Assembly (NCBI RefSeq): GCF_024763615.1
Contig: NC_077222.1
Coordinates: 56,978,001 to 57,042,000, forward strand
Origin: Phlebotomus papatasi
Lineage: Eukaryota; Arthropoda; Insecta; Diptera; Psychodidae
Direction of reading: 5' to 3'
Length of the DNA: 64,000 bases
Both the position numbers and the translations under genes were made by a program. Positions 45,301 through 57,300 of the stretch are shown here, in pieces; positions within the stretch are counted from its first letter, which is position 1; each line of letters opens with the position of its first letter. The notes below the pieces were generated by a model. That model was not told the DNA's origin and searched no databases. It saw only the letters and a program-made list of their open reading frames with translations.

Positions 45301-48300
45301 CACTGATCTCTGTATGAGCCTTTCTTGTCGCATCCGCAGGGTTCGCAACCTTCTCCTTTAGCGATCTTCCAGTGATTTTCAGTGCACCTATCGCACCTCA
45401 ATCCTACAACATTCTTCAGACAAGGACACTGTCCAGTCGTACGATTGCAGAACTGAATTGTGTTGTCCGTGCCCAACAAGTCACAATGACAGGCTAAAGA
45501 AAATTACTCCATTTAGTATTTATCTTAACGGTTTAACCCTTTAACCCTTTAAGGACGACTGGGTCACCCGTGAGTGACCCATAGACATAGAGAAAATAAT
45601 TTTTCCTGACTACCTGAAGTTATTTCTTTCTAATATTTGTACATAATCACGAAGTAGAAAGATGTAGGAATCTAGGATATTTTTGCAAATTTCCAGCTAT
45701 TTGCTATATAAAAAATCTAAAAAATATTTGAGCTCAAAAATAACGAATTTTCAAATTTTCACGTTGGTGCTTGAATTTTAATATTTTTAATATTTCTAAT
45801 TTTTTTTAAGCAAAAACCTCTTATGACTAAAAACTATAATAACTATACATAATATTTCTCAACAAAGTAAAAATTATAGATTATTGGTATTTTCAGGAAA
45901 GCTTCATAATTTTCATGGGTCATATATGACCCAATCGTCCCTAAAGGTAAAAAAAATACCGAATTTGTCTCTATTGGATTTTCGAAGATTTGTGGTTAGA
46001 ATGTTTCATGATTTTGTTTATGTGTGCGCAAAATAGTTAATTATTCGTGTGATATTGTGTGATAATATTAATTAGCTGAGATTTCCCAGTGCAATACTGA
46101 TTGAAGAAGGTAATATTTTGATAATTTATAAGATACTTCTGCGTATATGTTGTAAATTCATAACTTTTTACTCTTGTAGATGACTTCAAAAACGGAAAAA
46201 AAAATTTCATGATCAATGAACCCGAAATCATCCACATATTATGCCCGGAAGATAGCGATGATGCCGACAATCTTGTCCTGAACGAAAGCGACATAATATA
46301 TTTGGAACAAGACGTGAATGAAGTGGACTTTGAAGTCTTCATCGAAAACGCATCAACTCCGGAAAAACTCCCAGATCCACAGCAATGTGCAACTGTACGT
46401 CTTAAATTCCCAGAGACAAGCAACATTGCACCTACCCATTACCATCAAACATGTTTCGAAGAAAACTGAAGTGCACATGGTACTATCAGAAAAAAAGGAT
46501 TATAAGACCAATTGTATTTGTAAGGCATGCGACATTTATCTCTGTGTTACCTTACCAGTATGCGAAATTTGTTTCGATGAATATCATAAAAATTAAAAAT
46601 TAAGTAAACAATAATGCATTTTTTCATAAAAATTATTGTTTTCGTGTACAAGTGTTCAAGAGTCTTTGAGATCAAAAATTGAATGAGATTTTTTAAAATT
46701 AATTTTTGATCGTTTTAATTTTTACTCGTACTCTAAATATTTTTTTTATTATTACAAATATATTCAAGTTATTTATCTTTTAAAAAATAACAGAGCAAAC
46801 GAGTAAACTAGTCGTCTGGAAAATTTTGTGCTTTTTACCTTTAAGGACGATTGGGTCATATATGACCCATAGTTTTCCAGGACTCCTAGGGATGGGAAAA
46901 TTTCTTTTTAACCGTAAATCTCTTATTTAGGCTAAAATATCGAGGAAAACTTGATTTCGTTGAATTTCGCTCAGCGGAAAGCTTCTCGTCCTTAACTCTT
47001 TCCGGACCGCAGCATATGCTGCAAGCCAATTTCACCATTTTTTAATTAAAAATATCTAAGCTCAGGAATTAATTGAGGTCCTACAAAAAATATCTCACAT
47101 TTGGACATCCTTATAGTTTGTAATCATCCACAAGAATAGAATTTTTATCGGTTCTGAGTAATTTAAAAACATTGTTTTTCACAAAAAATTCATATGCTGC
47201 TTTGGGTACTCAGAGTCCCAAAAGAGACGAAAGAGTTAAAGGGTTAAGGAAGAGAGGGTCAAAAATTGGGTGTCTGAAAAAATCACTTTTTCTGACTTTT
47301 TAGGCCGCAACAACTTTAGAAGGCTGAGTGTGTCGAATCGCCAAAAAGCCGGCCAAAATGGTATTTTTACAACTGCTTAGGATTTTGTCGAAACTAATAT
47401 ATTTTGATAATAGGACTTTAAATTTAAACTAAGTAAAAACAATAGTGAAATATTTTTCTTTATTTTTTAAGTCCTTTAAATTAACCCATTAGTAAAATGT
47501 TGCACAAAAGTAGATTTCTTATTATTGGCTACATCTCCTCGTGTATTTAACATAAGACCTTCCAATTAAAATATGTTTTTGGACTATCCCAATACTTCAT
47601 TACTAATATAGTACGAAAAACAAAATAGTTTACATATTTGAGAAACACATGTGAACATGTATGAACATGTTCAAATCAAGTTTTAAACATGTACTCCACT
47701 TGATCCCAACGGACTCTCTCCAGTTTCTTAAACTATGATATCTATAGAAAATTATCATCCAAAAATTGGCTGCGCGATCTTGCTTTCTGTTAATGCACCA
47801 AATCACATCATATCCGTACCTAAGAAAATTGCTCAAAAGTTGAAAATCAGTGAAAACAATTTCCTGAAAGAACCTTCCCAATTGATAATCTGAAAGTGAT
47901 GATATTGTTCAATCCCACACAAAATAACGATCCTCATAAAGTACAAAAAACATAATTTAGTCGACCACTGAAGAAGGTCCACATCCAGGCCGAAAGCTCT
48001 GGGGAAGATTGAAGAAGTGTTTTCTTTGTGAAGTGACTTCAAATCCACTGGCCACTACCGGAGAGTCCCCTATCAATATTTGGCAATATTTATCCCAAAC
48101 TGTCATACACTTGAAGGCTTAGGATCATCGACTAGAGGTGTTTTGCACAAAATTCCTTTACTGCCAAATTTTACAGGCTAAATATTCTCAAGGATCAGTC
48201 TGAGTTTATTTGGGCCCTAATGTGCTATACAGACCTACGTAATTATAATTAAAATAATAATTAGGCTACATTCCCATCAGTTTCCCACTAAGCCGTCTCT

Positions 48301-51300
48301 CGGCTTTAGCCGGAAGTCTGTTTAGAGGGCAGAAAACTAAGCCTTAGGTCTGAAGATACTATCTCGGATTAACCCTTTAACGACGAGACACTTTTTACGG
48401 ACCGAAAATCAATAATAAAAATTAAATCGATAAACAAAATTTGTGAAACGTTTTACATCTAACTTTGGAAAGTTCAACAGAGTCTGATTCGGTGCATTTT
48501 TTACCTCTACGTGCGATAGGGACAAAAGTAGCCCGAAACTTTAAGTAATTTTTCTGACAATCTAATGAAAAATATTACGTATGAGTAATATAGTTTTTAT
48601 TCCCAAAAGGGTTTTTGCTTAGAAAAAATTAGAAGTATAAAAAATAATTAAAATCATTTTTCAATGTGTGAATTTAAAAATTCGCTATTTTTAAGCTTAA
48701 ATTTTAGTATATAGGGTAAAAATGTCCTAATTCAAAACCATTTCCAGACGCTTTAACTTTGACAGAAGATTCAATACATATTAAGTTCATATTTTTTCTG
48801 AAGAGAATTACTTAAATTTGCTCCTTAACTCTTCTAGAATGTTACTGTTTAGTAAAAATTCTTTAGATATAATTTGAAAACTTCTTAAATACAAGAAAAA
48901 TACGCGAGTGTAAAATGCTTCTATTGGAAATAAATTAATTCAAATGGGGAAAAGGAAAAGTTTCTAATTGGAAACAAACAGTGTACAAGTGAAACCACGA
49001 TGAAAGGCTTCCAAAACCTTGTTGAGTTGCTCCTGAGTGCAGGATTTGTTCTTATTCCTGGTCTTTTCTCCTTTTTCATCTAATACAATAAGAAAATCTC
49101 TCCAAAAAAAATCATATTTCCGGGGTTTCCTATTGAAGCATTCGCAGACACTTCAGAAAAATCCTTTTTGTTCACGAAATAGGTAATTATTTCATTTGAA
49201 AACTTAACGTACCGTTTAAAGATTAGCACTTAATTTAACTAAAATTAGCCAGAAATATGACATAAATATTAAACAACACGAATAAACAATAGTCACCTCA
49301 TTGTGTTTTTCATTGGAAAACATGGTCGATCTATGAAAAATTCAATGGTGAAAAGGTACACTTTTAATTTTTCAGAAAAATTAACATATTAAAATTTGTG
49401 AATATGAATAGATTTTCGCTTTATTTGGAGCAAAATTAACTAAATAATGAAACTGTGGTATAGAAAATGTATAATTATAATAATTTAGTGCTGTATTTAT
49501 CATGAAAACAGTGACGTTTCTATTTAGAGTAGCGAAAAAATTCCATTTGGAGCAGGTTTTGAATTAGCTTAATTTACCCTAGCAGATAACTGGAGACTGG
49601 CAAAAAATATCCTAGATTCGTTCAACCTTCTGCTTTGCAATTATGTACAAACATAAGGAAAGAAATAAATTTAGGTAGTCAGAAAAAATTATTTTCTTTA
49701 TGGGACACCGGTGTTCCAATCATCCTTAAAGGTTTAAGGATTTTAGAAGCATTTATTCGTCTCTTGGCAGATCCACATCCAGTGAAAAATTTTCGATACA
49801 ATTTTCATTGCCAAAAAACTAGCAAAAAATATTTTATGATAAAAAATATATAGGGTAAAAAATGATAAAAAGCCTGAAGAAGTTGTTCAATTTTACAATA
49901 AAAAAAAATAATTAGGGTAAAGTGGTACAAGTTGGACAGTGGTACAAGTTGGACAATGGTATAATTTGGACAGGGCTTTTTGTCTTGATAAATTTAGTAC
50001 TTCATTTTTATTTTTATATTTTTAATGCTTTAGTTTTATAATTTGATTCCTTGTGCTTCAAAACAAATTTTGTATTGTATTTATCAAGAAAAAGGCCATG
50101 TCCAACTTGTACCGGCGAATTGTCCAACTTGTAACACCAATTCCAAATTATACACTTTACCCTAGACTAAAAATAAAAAAATAAAAACGAAGAGGAATTG
50201 TAGAAGTATACATAAAAAAAATTTCAATACTGAGAAAAAATGGGGGTGCGATTAACTTTTTTTCTCATAACTTTAACACTTTTTAGGTGTAAAAATATAT
50301 CAACATTTTTTAATGTTAATTTTACACCTTTTCAAGGGTAAAATTAACATGGAAATGGGTAATTTTTACCCCTAATATACCTTAAAAGCATAATATAAAC
50401 ATTTCCGAAATGTTATTTTAACTTTTTCGGATTTCTCTCAGCGAATGAATAAATAATATTTCGCGTCAGGAAAATCATAGAAAAAAAAGTAATCTTACGT
50501 GTGCATTGCTGTAGAAGAGCATCTCCAAAGTATCCATCCTCGCAGTGCTCGCACTTTGGTCCAGCTGTATTATGGAGACAATTGAGACAGCGTCCTGTGT
50601 TGGGATCACAGTTTCCAGGAACTCTGGGATCGATGTTGTTACTGCAGTCGCATGGCAAACACATCCCCTTCGTCTCGTTGTTTTTGTAGTAATTGTCTGC
50701 ACAGGCATCACATTTTGGTCCTGTGTAGCCTTCCTTGCAGTGGCAGATCATATCATTTGTCCGGGGATCGAGTGTACAGCCATAAGCATGAGATTCGCCA
50801 GATGCTTGAGTCCCTGGACAGCGACATGGTCGGCATCCAATTTCACTGCCCAGCAGTGGATTTCCGTAGTAGCCCTCAACGCAGGTGTCGCAATTGTAGC
50901 CAGTGGTAAAGTCCTGACAATTCTGACACTGTCCCGTGGCTGAGTCACAGGTGTGAGCATGTCCATTGCACTGGCACATTTCGCAGTTGGGGAAGTTCCA
51001 GAATCCAGGAAGGCATTGATCACATTCCCGGCCATAGGCATTGGGTACGCAGTTACACTGTCCAGTTATCAGATCACAATCATTGTCCCTAGATCCAATG
51101 CTATTGCAATCACATGCTTTGCATCCTTCGGGACTGAAACCGTACTTTCCTGGGGCGCACCTGTCACACTGCCTTCCAACAACATTCTTCTTGCACTGAC
51201 AAAATCCACCAAGTTCATCGTTACATTGCTTGCTCATCGACCCCGTTGGATTACAATTACATGCTGAAAAAATGATAAAAGAAAAATCACAACTTTGAGA

Positions 51301-54300
51301 TTATGCTCAGAACTTAATTGGAAAGATCGCTTTTACAGTCTTCTTCACATTGTCCCAGTGAAAAGAGGAGAAAAAGGGCACAAAAAGCAACAAATTTCAT
51401 CACTGACAAATGAAAATGTTGACCAAAGTGCCTCCAAAGATTACATTCCAATTGTCGATAACATTTTGATAAGAATGTGTGGAGGAGTTATTCATTTCAC
51501 TTACGTTTGGCTCCATTGTGAACAATTGTACTAATAATTCGACAATCTTCTGGAACTGTGGTATCATAATTGACATTGTAGAATGTTTTGCATCTTTCTG
51601 CCTTGTCACGGATCTCTCCAGGAGACAACCTCTCGACATCAATCACAGGCACAAGAATAAGCTATATAAAGTTCCATTGGAAAATTAACAAATTTGATTA
51701 ATTAACCCTCAAAAAGCTTTCATCTCACCGAATCTACGAGGATCTGTGCTGCAGGATTATCATCAATCACATTATGTCTCTCAAAGTGAATTTTGAAACG
51801 ATAAGTCTTCCCTACTTCCAGACAAACATCCCTTAGACCCTGAACTGCCGTCTGATGTTCAGGAAGACGGAAGGGTCGACGGGTTTCGTAGGAAGGATGT
51901 GTTTCAGCACATGGCCCTTCGGGATCATATTCATCTGGTCGAATCACCGTGATTGTGCCAACTTCCCAATCTCCAGGCGTTTGAGTGCTGTACCGAATGA
52001 TAACATTGTAGTTGGTCGTGGTTGAAATATCATCCACCACGAAAGTTATGTCTGATCTTTCAGGAACTCTCACGTAGCCATTTTCCCACAATACTATTGT
52101 GCAATTCTAAAACGTACCAGATAAAAACGTAAACATTAAATTTTAAATCAATTGAGAGACACTCGGAGCAAGGGGGCAAGTCTCAAATTTTGTTGGCGGG
52201 GGGGGGGCACATAATTTTTATTTAAAAAAAAGCATAAAAAATAAAATGAGATCAAAGGTATCTATATATACAAACTGGTCCTACTTTTCATGAGAGATTA
52301 GCCTATGCCCAATTTGTAGGTATTGGTTATACGGGCTTCAGACATGAGACTTAAGTTATATGACTTAACTGCTTTAATTCTTCATCAATCAAGATTTTTT
52401 GGAAGAAAATTGAGTTAGAATTGGATTCTTAAGGTCAAATGATCTATTGAATTCTAAAAAGCAATAAAATTGGCTGTTATTTAGGATTTTGAGGCCGTCG
52501 GAAACTGGGCTAAACCTCTAGTCTGAAACCGCTTTAAAAGAAAGATCATCAGTGTTCCTCGGACCAGTGCATTGTCTCCCATATTATTGGTAAAAAATAA
52601 AATTAATTTTTAGAAATTATTCGCAACTTTTTACCAAATAACTACAGCAAGGATGCATTCCGTTAGTTCATATTTAATCTACAATCAACTACCCGTGAAA
52701 CATCTGATAAAGCCCCTTCCGATCCGTAGAACACAGTGCATTTTTACTATTACATCTATCTTTATTCATATCTGATAATAATAAGCATATACAAAAAGAT
52801 TAAATAGTGTTTTGGAGCTTATATTTTTTTAAACTTAATATGGAATATTGGTCTTAACATTTCGTTTTGTGAAACCCTTCAAGGCAAAAAGGACTATCAG
52901 TCTTTAGAGAATTAATGATATGCTTCTGAAAATTTCCAGCTTTGACATTTTTATTTAACGAAAATTTACTTAAGACTAATCAGAATATTTTTTTTCCAAA
53001 TTTCTTTTCCAGCATAATAAAAAAAAATAATTCAAGTTTTTAGGTATAAAAAGAAGATTTAAACTATATTTTCTGCATTTTAATTTAAAAAAAATCAAAA
53101 TTCAGCCATTGAGCTTGAGCACTGTTAGGTTATGAATTAAACTAGTCCTCGAACGAAGGATTTTATGTTTACTTGATCATAACTTATTCTATAAAACGAA
53201 ACATGATGTAAAATACTTCAAAAATGCCATTCGTTCAAGGACGCAACTTCAATAAGGGATATGCTGTTGAAAATGACAATGATGCTGATGATCAAGGACT
53301 GGTTCGACTCATTAGCTAACAGGAAATATTAGGTGTGATTCCTTCTAATCACACCTATTTAGTTTTTGGATTTCGGATGAATTTATTTCAAGAAATCTTA
53401 TCCATCGACCAAGCCATCGACTCCTTGGAACTTGGCACCTAATTTTTGGAAACGTCTTTTTGAGAAAAACTTTTCGGAAGTCACGATAACTCAGTGTGGA
53501 TTAATCTAACATAAAAAAAATTATTTCCTATTACACTATGAGTTAAACTAACTTGAACCATGGATTTTTTGTTGCTTTGATAACAATTTATTTTGCAAGA
53601 CGAAACAAAAATACGCCGAAAATCATATTTATGTATTAAATTTTCCCAAAAACCCAATTTAATCTTTCTTTCAAAAGTCCTCAAGTTCAAGTAAGGGTTT
53701 AACTCATCTGCTAACAGGAAAAAAAAAACGGTTTTTAGGGTCAGATGAATCTACTCTATGTAATCGTTACTAACGAAAAGTAAGTTTTTTTTTTTAATAA
53801 ACGTTTCCGACAATCAGGTCCTAACGGCCGAATTTTTATATTTTTAATAAAAATGTAAAAAAAAAAAGTTTAAATGTTATAATTTTATATGCCTAGGAGT
53901 TTGAATTAAATAAAATTTTTATTATGATGATAAAAAAAGTTAGAAAATATGCTACTTTCAGGCTTTTTGACCCGCATAGCCCCTCAACAGATCAAAGTTC
54001 AAAGTTAAAAATTCTTAAATATCCTTTAAATATGTGAAAAGATTACGTGACAACTTCCTTCTTTTCGAAAAATATATTAGGGTGGAATAACCGGCTATCG
54101 CCATGTTTAGGAAAAAATTAAATTCATTTAATCATAACTTTTGAATCCTTGTTACAAGATAAGTCAAATTTGACACAAAGTTACTTAGATGTATTGGCTC
54201 TAGATACGTGAAAACAATAATCCTAGAACATAACGCTGGACTACTTAAAAAACTGATTTTTATTAATAATGCAAAAATAACCATTTCGTCGCCACTTTTT

Positions 54301-57300
54301 ACCACTTTTCGCCAGTTTTGTAAAATTTGTAACCACTTCTCGCCACCCACTTGAAAAGACAAGACACTCGGTTATTTTAGGCAATGCTATGAAAAGAATA
54401 CATTCATCATTTCTCTTTCCTTGTGATCACTTTATTATTACTCTCTTTAAATGATTTTTCTTCACTTTTATTTGAGAAATCAAATTATGGGGCTTTTGCA
54501 GAAAGTAAACAATGCAGATTTGACAACTGAGAATGTACGAAGTGAAGTTAGCGTCGCCTATTGAAAAGATATGGCGACAGGTGGTAAAATCAATTCCAGA
54601 ATATTACCACTTCTCGCCATGCCTCATTTTTATACAAAAAATAATATAAAATGAAATATTAATTGACTAAATACAAATTTTATGTATTCCACAAGTGCAA
54701 TTAAATATTCAATAGACAAATTATTTACCCAAATAGGTATTTTTGGCCTGATGAAAATTTGACGACACTTAGTACATTTGGTAAGAGATGTTGGATTCGA
54801 TGCACTTGCTTAAAATATTGCTCTAAAAAGTGATCAAAATCGTGAATCCAAAACGAATAATTATTATTTTTCGATTCTATGCGTAGAAGCAGAAACAATA
54901 CAAAAAAATTGCGACTCATTTATTTCATAAATTGCGAAAAATAGCGATTTCAATGTAAGTGGCGAGAAGTGGGGCACTGGAGAGAACTGGTGATTCCACC
55001 CTACTGAACAAATTTATTACTGATAGAAAAAGAAAGCAAAAATGGTTACGAAATATTTGCCCATTTTTACACTTTTTTTAATTCTTGAATGTAGTACAGT
55101 ACGGACAAGAGCCTTGTCTTGCCCCCCCCCCCCCATTGGGCTTTTAAATAGTTTTTGAGTTTTTATAAGTTAATTTTTGTATTGACCCTCTACAAATGAG
55201 CAGTAAAACATAAAATTTGAGAAGTTACTAAATTTACAACTTTAAAAGCAATAGAATTTTCATGAAAGTCTCGATCTTTATGAATTGAAAAATTAGGCCC
55301 AGTTTTGGAAAGATTTGGATTTTTTTACTAGTCAAACTAATTTTTTTGCTGAATAAATATGTTTTTTTTTTACTTTTCACTTGTTTTTGAATTTTTTTGA
55401 CGCTTCTATGGGGGGGCAGCTGCCCCCCCTGCCCCAATAAGGACAAGTCAATAAGGTAGCTTGAAAAAAAAAAAAACGAAAATCATCTGCCTACTTACCC
55501 CATAGCTTGAAAATCCTATGCACAAGGCATCTTCTGCCTCATAGACTGTCTCCAGATTTGGCCTGTAGTGATTCTGCTTGGGATGTTCACATCTTCGACC
55601 AGTCATGTTAGGTCTACACCTACACTGACCCGTCTGCACGTCGCAGTTGTTATCCAAAGCCCCTCCAAGGTCACAATTGCACGGAGAACAGCCATCGTGG
55701 CTGTCCGAAAGGCCATAGCTCTCAGGCATGCACTCATTGCAGTCTTTTCCGACCACCAGACGCTTGCACGTGCACTCGCCGGTGTACACATTGCAGCCGG
55801 AATTATTGATGGTACCCAGGGTATTGCAGGTGCAATTTTCACATCCCAGTGGATTGTGCTCGTTCAAATTCCAAAAGCCATCTTTGCACGTATCGCAACG
55901 TCGTCCCTTGACATTGGCCTTACAGTGACAAGCTCCAGCTTCAATATTGTACTCGGGATCACTCACAGAATCACAAATACCATCGTCAATGGCTCCATGA
56001 GGATCACAGTCGCAAGCTGAAATTACAAGGGAAAAAATACCGTAATTCTTATTTTAGCACAAATAGGAGAAGCTTTTTTTTATTTAATTCTTTCGAAAAT
56101 GTTTCGGAAATCAGGGGTAATTTTTACGTAATATTAATGACTCTTACGTTTGCAAACATAGGGACTCTGAATGTCCTCCAAAGGATCACGATAGAAGAAT
56201 GGGATACATTCTTCGCAATGCTGCCCTTGAGTATGATGCTGACAATTGTCACAAACTCCTCCACTAACGCGTCCGGAATGTTCATAGACGGCTTGATCGA
56301 AATGGCAACTGGAGGCGTGATTGTTGCAATTACATTCTGTAGGAATATTAAAGTATTTATCATTTAGTCTAATTTCTCGAAAATCAGAAACTTCTTACTT
56401 TTGCAGGCATTAGTTTGCTTGCCCAGAGCAGGATTCCACGGAAGGTCATTGTAGAAGTCCTCACATTCCTCACAATTGAGTCCTTTCGTATTGTGCGTAC
56501 ACTCACATCGTCCGTGAACCATATCGTACTTATTGACCACTCCATCCAAGGGCAAACACCTCGAAGCATGCCCGTAGCAGGAGCATGATCCTCGGACAAC
56601 CATGTTAGATATGGCATAGTAGTACTTTTCCTGAATCTCTTGACGATCATCCAAATGAGTGTCACCAAGGGTATGAAGTCGCGTAAAATTGATCCTCAGA
56701 TTGGTCATCTTGAGCATATTTTGAATGTGATCAGCATAGGGATTCTCAATGTTCATATTTGGCGGTAGAACACGATAGATCAACTCGCCATTCTTTGACG
56801 GTTCGACACCCGAATATCTCGAGTCACAAATGACATCGGTGATATTTTTGGAGAATTCCTTAACATGGGGAAATGATTCTGGGCAATTGTGTGCAAAATA
56901 TCTGTATACATGCCATGACTTTCCAAAGTCATAGGAGCGCTCTATGAGCATGGCAGCCGGTCGAAATGTGGCAAACACGATGATCAAATGTGTAAAGTGG
57001 AATTCTGCCTCCAGGTCCAATTGAATCGTCACGTTTTCCTTGCCATTCTCCGACTGCCACCAAGATTGCTCCAGCGTTCTGTGGGTGGATATACCACAGC
57101 AAAAAAAAAAACAATGCAAACAAGAGATATTACTAATTGCACTTCCTCAATAACCCCTATGATCTTCATCATGGAATTAGAGAATCAAGAAATTTTAGTT
57201 GAAATGGCGAGATATATTGTACAATTGTGCCAAGTGCATCATGTTGCTATAATAAAAATTACATAAAGGAATCTTTGTGGAATGCTGAACTCCTTATAAT

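Noticed and set aside
50475..51267. Plus-strand frames opposite the laminin LE exon
   Set aside because: Antisense shadows of a cysteine-rich exon; the minus strand matches laminin throughout.
55110..55440. C-rich runs as a telomere-like or G-quadruplex array
   Set aside because: Only a few short homopolymer runs without a repeated unit; more likely slippage in a repeat remnant.
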